Shown piece by piece: positions 26,825 through 36,242 of a stretch of 64,000 bases of DNA. Origin of the DNA: Rhizobium lentis. GTDB lineage: Bacteria; Pseudomonadota; Alphaproteobacteria; Rhizobiales; Rhizobiaceae. The stretch covers positions 1,885,001-1,949,000 of the forward strand of contig NZ_CP071454.1 of assembly GCF_017352135.1 (NCBI RefSeq). The letters are read 5' to 3'. Position numbers and translations under genes: made by a program. The notes beneath the pieces were generated by a model, which made no database searches, was not told the DNA's origin, and saw nothing but the letters and a program-made list of their open reading frames with translations. Within the stretch, counting starts at the first letter, position 1; each line of letters begins with the position of its first letter.

Positions 26825-27898
26825 ATGAGCATGAAGACAGTCGCGATCGTCGGCTGCGGCATCGGCCGCTCCCACATCGTCGAAGGCTATCTGCCACATG
26901 CCGACAAGTTCAAGGTCGCGGCGATCTGCGACCTCGACGTTCAGCGCCTGGCGGCGGTCGGTGACGAGTTCGGGATCGAACGCCGCACCACCTCCTTTGC
27001 CGAACTCCTGGCCGACGATGCGATCGACATCATCGATATTTGCACGCCGCCCGGCGTCCATCTGGAACAGGTGGTTGCGGCCCTTTCCGCCGGCAAGCAC
27101 GTCGTCTGTGAAAAGCCGCTGACGGGCTCGCTCGCCGGCGTCGATACGATCATGGAAGCGGAAAGGACCGCCAAGGGCGTGCTGATGCCAATCTTCCAGT
27201 ACCGTTACGGCGATGGCATCCAGAAGGCCAAACGGATCATTGACGCCGGCATTGCCGGCAAAGCCTATACGGCTTCCGTCGAAACCTTCTGGCTGCGCAA
27301 GCCCGAATATTACGCCGTTCCCTGGCGCGGCAAATGGGCGACCGAACTCGGCGGCGTGCTCGTCACCCATGCTTTGCACCTGCACGACATGCTGATGCAT
27401 CTGATGGGCCCGGCCGCGAGGGTCTTCGGCCGCGTCGCCACCCGTGTCAACGATATCGAGGTCGAGGACTGCGCCTCCGCCAGCCTGCTGATGGAAAACG
27501 GTGCCTTCGTCTCGCTGTCCTGCACGCTCGGTTCGCAGGAACAGATCAGCCGGCTGAGACTGCACTTCGAGAATGTCACTTTCGAAAGCACGCATGAGCC
27601 CTACACGCCGGGCAAGGATCCCTGGAAGATCATCGCCGCCAACGACGACATCAAGCAGAAGATCGACCGGGTGGTCGGCGACTGGCAGCCGGTCGCGCCG
27701 CGCTTCACCACCCAGATGGGCCAGTTCCATGCCTTCCTCAGCGGCCAGGGGCCGCTGCCGGTGACCACGAGCGATGCGCGCCGCGCGCTGGAACTCGTCA
27801 CCGCCATCTACCAGTCTTCCGACAGCGGTGCCGAGGTGCCGCTGCCGGTCGGTCCCGACAGTCCGAAATACGCCGATTGGCGGGCAAGAACAAAGTAA
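26825..27898 (+). CDS. Gfo/Idh/MocA-family oxidoreductase (3 of 3), in transporter operon
   Basis: About 357 aa. The Rossmann fold is KTVAIVGCGIGRSHIVEGYL. CEKPLTGSLAGVDT carries the EKP lysine and VTHALHLHDMLMHLMGPAA the histidine-rich catalytic region. The start at 26825 has GGGAAAGAG upstream; in-frame ATGs at 26801 (overlapping the permease stop) and 26810 are alternatives. A dehydrogenase inside a sugar-importer operon suggests it performs the first oxidation of the imported compound. Confidence 0.87.
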   Translation: MSMKTVAIVGCGIGRSHIVEGYLPHADKFKVAAICDLDVQRLAAVGDEFGIERRTTSFAELLADDAIDIIDICTPPGVHLEQVVAALSAGKHVVCEKPLTGSLAGVDTIMEAERTAKGVLMPIFQYRYGDGIQKAKRIIDAGIAGKAYTASVETFWLRKPEYYAVPWRGKWATELGGVLVTHALHLHDMLMHLMGPAARVFGRVATRVNDIEVEDCASASLLMENGAFVSLSCTLGSQEQISRLRLHFENVTFESTHEPYTPGKDPWKIIAANDDIKQKIDRVVGDWQPVAPRFTTQMGQFHAFLSGQGPLPVTTSDARRALELVTAIYQSSDSGAEVPLPVGPDSPKYADWRARTK

Positions 27899-27922
27899 CC
27901 GGTAAGAGAGGGTTTTGAAACG

Positions 27923-28999
<1,077 letters not shown>

Positions 29000-29135
29000 C
29001 CGCTCCGCTTGACAGCCGATCTTCCTCTGCCCATCATTTCAGGATGGGCCACCGGAACAGGATAAATCCTCTTCTGGTTTAAACAGTTAGGGTGGGATGT
29101 CGTCGAAAGCCGCATCATGCTCTGGGGGGATCAGC

Positions 29136-30011
29136 ATGACGCCTGAAGATAGGATTCATGCGCTCGGCATCTGGCAGGGTCCGATCGACATTGCGCCGAT
29201 AACAGGCGGCATCACAAACAGGAACTATCTGGTCAGCGATGCCGTGGCGCGCTGCGTGGTTCGGCTCGGCACCGATATTCCGATCCATCACATCAGCCGG
29301 CAGAACGAGCTTGCCGCAAGTTATGCTGCCCACGCAGCCGGCATATCGCCCGCCGTCATCCACCATTCGCCCGGCGTGCTGGTGCTCGAATATATAGAGG
29401 CGAGGGCGCTTTCCCCGGAGGGCCTCAGGGCGCCCGATACGCTCGCCCGGGTCTTGCCCCTGGTGCGCACCTGCCACCGCGACATCGCCCGGCATTTCCG
29501 TGGTCCGGCAATGATCTTCTGGGTCTTTCACGTCGTCCGCGATTACGCTGCCAGTCTCAAGGAAACGGGGAGCGCCTATCTGCCCCTGCTGCCGGAGTTG
29601 ATCGGCAGGGCCGAGACGCTGGAACAGGCGGCAGGCCCTTTCGAGATCGCTTTCGGCCACAACGATCTTCTTGCCGCTAATTTTCTCGACGACGGCAAGC
29701 GGCTTTGGCTCATCGACTGGGACTATGCCGGCTTCAACACGCCGCTGTTCGATCTCGGCGGATTGGCCTCCAACAACGAGTTTTCGGAGGCGGATGAGCA
29801 TGCAATGCTGGAGGCCTATTTCGACCGGCCGCTGACATCGGATCTACGCCGACGTTATGGCGCGATGAAATGCGCCTCGCTGCTGCGCGAGACGCTCTGG
29901 AGCATGATTTCGGAAATCCATTCCACCATCGTTTTCGATTATTCCGCTTACACGGCCGAAAATCTCGCGCGGTTCGAGCGCGCCTATCAAGCCTTTGAAC
30001 AGGATCGATAA
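29136..30011 (+). CDS. choline/aminoglycoside kinase-like phosphotransferase
   Basis: A 291-aa kinase-fold protein of the choline kinase/APH group. FGHNDLLAANFLDD is the HxDxxxxN catalytic loop and LIDWDYAGFNTPLFDLGG the metal-binding DxD-like segment. The N-terminal half starts with GGITNRNYLV, as in bacterial choline/ethanolamine kinases. GGGGGG lies 5 bases before the selected ATG; an upstream ATG at 29097 lacks a good site. It abuts the next gene (stop 30011, start 30012), so both probably act on one pathway, perhaps phosphorylation of a choline-like or amino-alcohol compound (inference). Confidence 0.78.
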   Translation: MTPEDRIHALGIWQGPIDIAPITGGITNRNYLVSDAVARCVVRLGTDIPIHHISRQNELAASYAAHAAGISPAVIHHSPGVLVLEYIEARALSPEGLRAPDTLARVLPLVRTCHRDIARHFRGPAMIFWVFHVVRDYAASLKETGSAYLPLLPELIGRAETLEQAAGPFEIAFGHNDLLAANFLDDGKRLWLIDWDYAGFNTPLFDLGGLASNNEFSEADEHAMLEAYFDRPLTSDLRRRYGAMKCASLLRETLWSMISEIHSTIVFDYSAYTAENLARFERAYQAFEQDR

Positions 30012-32462
30012 ATGACGAGACAATTACCGAAGACGGCGAAAGCCGTGGTCATCGGCGGCGGCATCATCGGTTGCTCCACCGCCTATCATCTCGGCAAGCT
30101 GGGCTGGACCGATACCGTCCTGCTCGAACGCAAGAAACTGACCTCCGGCACCACTTTCCATGCCGCCGGCCTCGTCGGCCAGCTGCGCACCAGCGCCAAC
30201 ATCACCCAGCTGCTCGGTTACTCCGTCGATCTCTATAAGCGGCTCGAGGAAGAAACCGGCCTCGGCACCGGCTGGAAGATGAATGGCGGCCTGCGGCTGG
30301 CCTGCAACCAGGAGCGCTGGACGGAGGTCAAGCGCCAGGCGACCACGGCCCAATCTTTCGGTCTCGAAATGCAATTGCTGACGCCGCAGGAGGCCTTCGA
30401 TCTCTGGCCCCTGATGACGATTGACGACCTCGTCGGCGCCGCCTTCCTTCCGACAGACGGCCAGGCCAATCCCTCCGACGTCACCCAGGCGCTGGCCAAA
30501 GGCGCCCGCATGTCAGGCGTTTCGATCTTCGAGGATGCCGAAGTCGTCGACCTCGAAATCGACAAGGGAAGGATTCGCGCCGTCATCACCGCCGAAGGGC
30601 GTATCGAATGCGAGCGCGTCGTCGTCTGCGCCGGCCAGTGGACGCGCGCCTTTGGCCAGCGCTTCGGTGTCAACGTGCCGCTCGTCTCGGTCGAGCACCA
30701 ATACGTCATCACCGAATCCTTCGGCGTGCCCTCTAATTTGCCGACGCTGCGCGATCCCGACCGTCTCACCTACTACAAGGAAGAGGTCGGCGGCATCGTC
30801 ATGGGTGGCTACGAGCCGAACCCCATTCCCTGGGCGGAAAAAGGAATCCCTGAAGGCTTCCACTACACGCTTCTCGACAGCAATTTCGACCATTTCGAGC
30901 AGATCATGGAACAGGCGCTCGGCCGCGTTCCGGCGCTGGAAAATGTCGGCGTCAAGCAGCTGCTGAATGGCCCGGAAAGCTTCACGCCTGACGGCAATTT
31001 CATCCTCGGCGAGGCGCCGGAGCTGAAGAATTTCTTCGTCGGCGCCGGTTTCAACGCCTTTGGCATCGCGTCCGCCGGCGGCGCCGGCATGGCGCTTGCC
31101 GAATGGGTGACGAAGGGTGAGCCGCCCTATGATCTCTGGCCGGTCGATATCCGCCGTTTCGGACGCCCGCATTTCGACACGGACTGGGTGCGGACCCGCA
31201 CACTCGAAGCCTATGGCAAACACTACACCATGGCCTGGCCGCTCGAGGAGCATTCGAGCGGCCGCCCCTGCCGCAAATCGCCGCTCTACGACCGACTGAA
31301 GGCGCAGGGCGCCTGTTTCGGGGAGAAGCTCGGCTGGGAACGGCCGAACTGGTTTGCCGATCTCTTCGCCAACGAGGAGCCGCGGGATGTCTACAGCTAT
31401 GGCCGACAGAACTGGTTCGACGCCGTCGGCCGCGAGCACAAGGCCGTACGTGAGGCGGCCGTCATCTTCGACCAGACCTCTTTTGCCAAATTCGTGCTGA
31501 AGGGCAGGGATGCCGAGGCCGCCCTCTCCTGGATCGCTTCCAACGATGTCGCGAAGCCTGTGGGATCGCTGATCTACACCCAGATGCTGAACGACAAGGG
31601 CGGCATCGAATGCGATGTGACGGTCGCCCGCATTGCGGAAAACGAATATTACATCGTCACCGGCACCGGCTTCGCCACCCATGACTTCGACTGGATCGCA
31701 CGCAATATACCGCAGGAGATGCATGCCGAACTGGTCGATGTCACATCGGCCTATTCCGTATTGTCGCTGATGGGACCGAATTCGCGCGCCGTGCTGGAAA
31801 AGGTAACGGGCAGCGACGTCTCGAATGCCTCCTTCCCCTTCGGTCAAGTCAGAACGATCGGTATTGCGGGCTGCCCCGTGCGGGCGTTGCGCATCACCTA
31901 TGTCGGCGAACTCGGCTATGAGCTGCATGTGCCGGTCGAATATGCGACGATCGTCTATGACCTGCTAATGGCGTCAGGGGGTGAGTACGGCCTGATCAAT
32001 GCCGGCTACCGCGCCATCGAGAGCTGCCGCCTGGAAAAGGGTTATCGCGCCTGGGGGTCCGATATCGGTCCCGATCATACGCCCGTCGAAGCCGGTCTCG
32101 GCTGGGCGGTGAAAATGCGCAGGAACATCCCCTTCCGCGGCCGCGAAGCGATAGAACGGCAGCTGTCAGGCGGCGTGAAGAAGCGTCTCGCCTGCTTTGT
32201 TCCCGACGATCCCGATATTGTGTTGCTCGGCCGTGAAACCATCTATCGCGACGGCAAGCGCGTCGGCTGGCTGTCGAGCGGTGGTTTCGGTTATACGCTC
32301 GGCAAACCGATCGGCTACGGCTACGTCCGCAACACTGATGGCGTGACGGAGGATTTCGTGCTCTCCGGCACCTATGAGCTTGATGTCGCGCGGGAGCGCA
32401 TTCCCTGCAAGGTATCGCTGTCGCCGCTCTACGATCCCGATATGGCGCGGGTGAAGGCGTGA
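30012..32462 (+). CDS. FAD-dependent DAO-GcvT fusion oxidoreductase (dimethylglycine/sarcosine dehydrogenase-like)
   Basis: An 816-aa two-part enzyme. The N-terminal DAO domain has AVVIGGGIIGCSTAYHLGKL (FAD site) and SGTTFHAAGLVGQLR, where flavin attachment occurs in dimethylglycine dehydrogenases. The C-terminal GcvT-like half, from about residue 420, has YTQMLNDKGGIECDV and ESCRLEKGYRAWGSDI and would take the one-carbon unit to tetrahydrofolate. The predicted role is oxidative N-demethylation of a methylated amine, cytoplasmic. It directly follows the choline-kinase-like gene. The exact amine is not determinable here. Confidence 0.85.
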   Translation: MTRQLPKTAKAVVIGGGIIGCSTAYHLGKLGWTDTVLLERKKLTSGTTFHAAGLVGQLRTSANITQLLGYSVDLYKRLEEETGLGTGWKMNGGLRLACNQERWTEVKRQATTAQSFGLEMQLLTPQEAFDLWPLMTIDDLVGAAFLPTDGQANPSDVTQALAKGARMSGVSIFEDAEVVDLEIDKGRIRAVITAEGRIECERVVVCAGQWTRAFGQRFGVNVPLVSVEHQYVITESFGVPSNLPTLRDPDRLTYYKEEVGGIVMGGYEPNPIPWAEKGIPEGFHYTLLDSNFDHFEQIMEQALGRVPALENVGVKQLLNGPESFTPDGNFILGEAPELKNFFVGAGFNAFGIASAGGAGMALAEWVTKGEPPYDLWPVDIRRFGRPHFDTDWVRTRTLEAYGKHYTMAWPLEEHSSGRPCRKSPLYDRLKAQGACFGEKLGWERPNWFADLFANEEPRDVYSYGRQNWFDAVGREHKAVREAAVIFDQTSFAKFVLKGRDAEAALSWIASNDVAKPVGSLIYTQMLNDKGGIECDVTVARIAENEYYIVTGTGFATHDFDWIARNIPQEMHAELVDVTSAYSVLSLMGPNSRAVLEKVTGSDVSNASFPFGQVRTIGIAGCPVRALRITYVGELGYELHVPVEYATIVYDLLMASGGEYGLINAGYRAIESCRLEKGYRAWGSDIGPDHTPVEAGLGWAVKMRRNIPFRGREAIERQLSGGVKKRLACFVPDDPDIVLLGRETIYRDGKRVGWLSSGGFGYTLGKPIGYGYVRNTDGVTEDFVLSGTYELDVARERIPCKVSLSPLYDPDMARVKA

Positions 32463-32498
32463 TATCCGGTATGGCTGAGACGAGCCGGTAACCCCAAA

Positions 32499-32643
32499 CT
32501 CCCTCATTCCTATGCCCGTCACAGGAATCCAGCCACCGCGCGTCGGCGCGGTGAAAGGCTCCTTACAAACTGGATAGAGTTTCCCGCGCCCAAGGACTTG
32601 GGCGCACTGGATCCCTGTGACGAGCACAGGGATGACGGAGGAG
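32499..32643. repeat. 145-bp imperfect inverted-repeat intergenic element
   Basis: The left end CTCCCTCATTCCTATGCCCG and the reverse complement of the right end (CTCCTCCGTCATCCCTGTGC) start imperfect terminal inverted repeats that both run inwards to GTCACAGG(A/G)ATCCAG. Inside are two hairpins: CACCGCGC/GGCGCGGTG near 32535-32552 and a perfect GCGCCCAAG/CTTGGGCGC at 32587-32606. The 'ctggatccctgtgac...cacagggatgac' type of sequence is common between rhizobial genes, in my recollection. It lies between two convergent genes. Confidence 0.65.
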
Positions 32644-32692
32644 AGGATATGTCGTGTGGCACACCCTCTCTTTGCCCAAAAGGCTCCAAGCC

Positions 32693-34181
32693 TCAAAACA
32701 GCGGCAGCCGATCGTCCTGGATCAGGATCTCAAGCTTGTCAGACACATCCTGCGTCCACGCCCGGTGTCCCGTCAAAGCGCTCGGGAACAGGCCTGGGAG
32801 GGTGAAAAGCGCCGCCGAAATTGCCGGGCCGGTGCGGGGCACGTCGGCAATGAGGGCGGCGATTTCGCCGGCGCGGGGATCGCGCAGCTCATAGCGTTCG
32901 CCATTGCCGCGCTCGCCGATCATAGCGTTCGCCATTGCCGCGCTCGCCGATCGCATAACGCATCCAGGCCGCGACGGCGATGGCATAGGTCTCAGCACGG
33001 TCGCCATGGGCCAGCGCCTCGCAGGCCGGCTCCAGCAGCCGCTGCGGCAGTTTCTGCGTGCCGTCCATGGCGATCTGATAGGTGCGATGCGCGATCGCCT
33101 TGTTTGCAAAGCGTGCTATCAATTCGCTGGCGTAGTCGTCGAGATCGATGCCGGGCACGGCGTCGAGCGTTCTCGCTGCCGCATGCATGTGGCGGTAGGC
33201 AAGGGCGGCGAGGCCGGCATCATCCATGACGTCGCGGATGAATTCATAGCCGCCGATATAACCGAGATAGGCGAGCAGCGAATGGGCGCCGTTCAGCATC
33301 CTGAGCTTCATCTTCTCATAGGCCGAGACCTCCTCGACCATCAGCGCGCCACGCACCTTGTCCCAGGCCGGCCGGCCATTGGCGAAATGATCTTCGATGA
33401 CCCATTGCGTGAAGGGCTCGGTCTCGATCGCCGCCAGATCGGTGCGGCCCGTCAGCCGCTCGGCATCGGCATAGGTCGCGTCAGTGCTTGCCGGCGTGAT
33501 ACGGTCGACCATGGTGGACGGGAAGGGCACATTGGCTTCGATCCAGTCATGCAGCTCGGAATCGATGCGGGAGGTGAATTCGAGGACCAGACGCCTCAGC
33601 ACCGCGCCGTTGCTCGGCAGGTTGTCGCAGCTGAGCGGCGTGAAGGGCGGTATGCCCTTCTGCCGGCGGCGGGCAAGGCCTTCGACGAGATAGCCGATGA
33701 CGCCGCGCGGCGCATGCCGGTTGGCAAGGTCGGCGACGATATCGGGGTGTTTCAGGTCGAGGCCGCCGATTGCCGGATCAAAACCATAGGCCTTTTCCGT
33801 CACCGTCATGCTGACGATGCGGATATCCGGATCTTCGAGGCGCGCCAGCAGGGCGGTCGGATCGCGCGGCGCCACATGCGCCTTCAGGATCGAGCCGATC
33901 ACCTCGGCCGTCGTGCCCGACGTATCGCGGATCAGCATCGTATAGAGCCCGTTCTGGGCGGAGAGATTGTCTGCGACATCGGGCGTGCGAAGGCTCGCCA
34001 CCTCAATGCCCCAGTCACCGCCGGCTGCTGCCAGCGCAGCATCGGTGAAGGGTGCGAAATGGGCGCGGAAGAAGGCCCCCGGACCGAGATGCAGGATGCC
34101 GGCCTTCAGCGCATTCCGGTTATAGGCGGGAAGCTTCGCCGTCGGCGCAAGGCCGGTCATGTTCTGCAGTCTGTCGCTCAC
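32693..34181 (-). pseudogene. uxuB: frameshifted mannitol dehydrogenase-family gene (fructuronate reductase-like)
   Basis: The intact protein would be about 485 aa and reduce fructuronate to mannonate. The catalytic segment EKMKLRMLNGAHS and PFTQWVIEDHFANGRPAW are present. After residue about 419 (GERGNGERY) a perfect 31-bp tandem duplication shifts the frame and ends the protein after 11 foreign residues, at 430 aa. The lost C terminus (ELRDPRAGEIAALIADVP... to LPLF) is still encoded in the shifted frame down to 32693. Removing one repeat copy restores one frame of 1458 bases. It starts with GTG overlapping the uxaC stop (GTGA). Activity is doubtful, though the core catalytic residues remain. 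Confidence 0.85.
32891..32952. repeat. perfect 2 x 31-bp tandem duplication in uxuB-like gene
   Basis: Units 32891-32921 and 32922-32952 are identical. 31 is not a multiple of three, so the copy shifts the reading frame. The encoded block is IGERGNGERY, seen once in the proper frame and again out of frame. Slippage or recombination could delete one copy and restore the gene. Confidence 0.95.
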
Positions 34182-35593
34182 AGCTTGTAGGCCTTCTTTG
34201 CATTGTCATAGGAGAGTTCGCGCGCGACGACCTCGGCTTCTTTCCTGGAAAGCCGATGCTCGGCGGCGAGCTGCGCCAGGAAGCGGCAGACCTCGCGGCG
34301 CCAGACGTCGTGGCGGGCCGGGATCGACAGCAGCGCGCGCGTATCGTCGTTGAACCCGGCCATATTGGCGAAGCCGGCGGTCTCGACCACCTGGTCGAGA
34401 TAGCGACGGATGCCGAGCGGGCTGTCATGGAACCACCAGGGCGGCCCGATCATCAGGCAGGGCCAATGGCCGGCCATCGGCGCCAGTTCCCGAGCATAGG
34501 TCGTCTCGTCGAGCGTGAAAAGCAGAATGCGCAGGCCCGGCGCGTGGCCATATTTGGAAAGCAGCGCGTTCAGGCCGCCGACCCAATCCGTCCGTGTCGG
34601 GATGTCGGCGCCCATATTGGGCCCGCGGGTGGCAAAGAGCCCGCTGTCGGTATTGCGTCTCGAGCCGGCATGGATCTGCATCACCATGCCGTCCTCGGCC
34701 GAAAGACCGGCCATCTCGGTCATCATCTGCCCGCGGAAAAGCTCGGCGTCGGCAGCCGAAAGCGGACCCTTCAATGCCTTGTCGAGCAGGGCCTGCTTTT
34801 CCGCAGGCGGCAGATCTGCTGTAAAGGCTGTGGGCACACCGTGATCTGTCGCGGTCGCGCCGAACTGCCGGAAAAAGGCGCGCCGGCGCCGATGCGCCTC
34901 GATCAGGCCGTCCCAACGCGTCACGTCGGCGCCGGTGATCTCTCCGAATTTGACGAGATTGTCGCGGAAGCCGACGGCATCGGGATCGGTGACGCTGTCC
35001 GGCCTGTAGGTGGTGCGCACCTTGCCGATCCAGCCGTCCGCCGCCATCTTCTGGTGGTGCACAAGCGGGTCGAGCGCGCCTTCGGTCGTTGCGATCGTTT
35101 CGAGGCCGAATCGCTGATGCAGCGCCCGCGGGCGGAATTCGGGAAGGGCAAGCTGGGCGTTGATGTGGTCGTAGAGCGCGTCGGCATTGTCTGACGTCAG
35201 CGGCTCGGTGCAGCCGAGCACGGCCGACATGGCGTGGTCGACCCAGAGGCTCGAGGGCGTTCCGCGGAAGAGGTGGTAATGCTTGGCAAAGGTCCGCCAG
35301 ATCGCCCGGCCCTGAGCCACAGGCTTGCCGTCGAGCCGCGGCACGCCGAGCTCGTCCAACGTGACGCCGACGCTGTGCAGCATGCGGAAGAGATAGTGAT
35401 CGGGAATGACCAGCAGCGAGGCCGCATCTTCGAACGGCTTGTCGTCGGCGAACCAGGCGGGCTCGGTGTGTCCGTGAGGGCTGACGATCGGAACATTGCG
35501 CACCGTCTCGTAGAGGTCCCGCGCAATCGTCCGTGTCGCCGGATCGGCCGGAAAGAGCCGGTCCGGATGAAGAAAGCCGTTGCCTGCATCCAT
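34178..35593 (-). CDS. uxaC: uronate isomerase (glucuronate/galacturonate isomerase)
   Basis: A 471-aa amidohydrolase-fold enzyme converting glucuronate to fructuronate and galacturonate to tagaturonate. The metal-site motif VSPHGHTEPAWFAD is at about residues 37-50, followed by QIHAGSRRNTDSG, GFNDDTRALLSIPARHDVWR and GPPWWFHDS, all typical of UxaC. Length matches the family. It is the first gene of an operon with the frameshifted uxuB-like gene (4-bp GTGA overlap). Upstream lies a TetR-type operator-promoter like those of the importer and catabolic operons, which links uronate use to that region. Confidence 0.92.
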   Translation of the reverse strand: MDAGNGFLHPDRLFPADPATRTIARDLYETVRNVPIVSPHGHTEPAWFADDKPFEDAASLLVIPDHYLFRMLHSVGVTLDELGVPRLDGKPVAQGRAIWRTFAKHYHLFRGTPSSLWVDHAMSAVLGCTEPLTSDNADALYDHINAQLALPEFRPRALHQRFGLETIATTEGALDPLVHHQKMAADGWIGKVRTTYRPDSVTDPDAVGFRDNLVKFGEITGADVTRWDGLIEAHRRRRAFFRQFGATATDHGVPTAFTADLPPAEKQALLDKALKGPLSAADAELFRGQMMTEMAGLSAEDGMVMQIHAGSRRNTDSGLFATRGPNMGADIPTRTDWVGGLNALLSKYGHAPGLRILLFTLDETTYARELAPMAGHWPCLMIGPPWWFHDSPLGIRRYLDQVVETAGFANMAGFNDDTRALLSIPARHDVWRREVCRFLAQLAAEHRLSRKEAEVVARELSYDNAKKAYKL

Positions 35594-35655
35594 CAGTAAT
35601 CCTCCCTGATGGATTAGGGCCTACCCCACAACATCAGGCACGGCAAGGCCTTTTA

Positions 35656-35700
35656 GTAACCAAACGGTTCAGTTTTGCGCTTGGCCGCGCCGGCTGTCGA
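35656..35700 (-). promoter_or_regulatory. promoter and TetR-type operator of uxaC-uxuB
   Basis: On the minus strand TCGACA (35700-35695), 17 bp, CAAAAC (35677-35672), then an inverted repeat matching GTAACCAAACGGTTCA (35656-35671, plus orientation). Repeat arms, 6-bp centre and distance from -35 agree within one base with the sites at 22662 and 23594. Confidence 0.65.
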
Positions 35701-35771
35701 AAACATTGACGCGGCGGCCTATTTCGGCTTTGGAAAACCATCTGTTCTGCCGGTGTCGGCGAAGGAGGATC

Positions 35772-35993
35772 TAGAGCTTTTCCGGGTTAGATTGTAGCAT
35801 TCTGTTGGCTCAAACGGAGTCGGCCGGTCGATCAGCCGGCCCGTTTCAGCCAACCCGAAGGGCCGGGCATCTTTTCGCCAGGCTCAAAGGCGATCGGCTC
35901 GGACGTACCTGGGGTATGCCCGTCGCCAATCGCCTTTGCCCTGACGAAAACCTGCTCCGGCAGAATGCTGCAATCTAACCCGGAAAAGCTCTA
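35772..35993. repeat. 222-bp MITE/RIME-like inverted-repeat element
   Basis: The terminal 33-bp inverted repeats (35772-35804 and 35961-35993) match at 32 of 33 positions and begin TAGAGCTTTTCCGGGTTAGA. Inside are two further hairpins: TTGGCT(c)AAACGG...CCGTTTCAGCCAA near 35804-35853, and a second with AAAGGCGAT/ATCGCCTTT arms near 35880-35935. The outermost TA on both sides could be a target duplication. No coding sequence. It resembles rhizobial intergenic mosaic elements. Its right end touches the slyX start codon. Confidence 0.85.
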
Positions 35994-36203
35994 ATGTCCG
36001 ACGAGACCAACCGCATCACCCGGCTGGAGGAAATGCTGGCCCATCAGGCAAAGACGATCGAAGAGCTTTCCGATCAGCTCGCCGAACAATGGAAGATAGT
36101 CGAGCAGATGCGCACCAAGCTCGACCGGTTGACCGAACGTTTCCTGTCGCTCGAGGAGCAGACGCTGGAAGCTCCGGCAATCACCCGCCCGCCGCATTAC
36201 TGA
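35994..36203 (+). CDS. slyX: SlyX family protein
   Basis: A 69-aa cytoplasmic protein of unknown function with a strongly predicted coiled coil through most of its length (TRLEEMLAHQAKTIEELSDQ, then KLDRLTERFLSLEEQ) and the family's C-terminal PPHY. ATG follows the last base of the inverted-repeat element, so the only candidate ribosome site, CCCGGAAAAGC, lies inside the repeat. Expression may therefore depend on the element. The convergent gabD ends 40 bp downstream. Confidence 0.88.
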   Translation: MSDETNRITRLEEMLAHQAKTIEELSDQLAEQWKIVEQMRTKLDRLTERFLSLEEQTLEAPAITRPPHY

Positions 36204-36242
36204 CAGCACGCGGCGCAAGCCGCGTGCTGGAGAAATGACCGA

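Noticed and set aside
29060..29100. The near-palindrome CTGGTTTAAACAG upstream of the kinase-like gene as a fourth TetR-type operator
   Set aside because: Arms and 6-bp centre do not fit GTAAC(N6)GTTAC, and no matching -35 box was found at the common distance.
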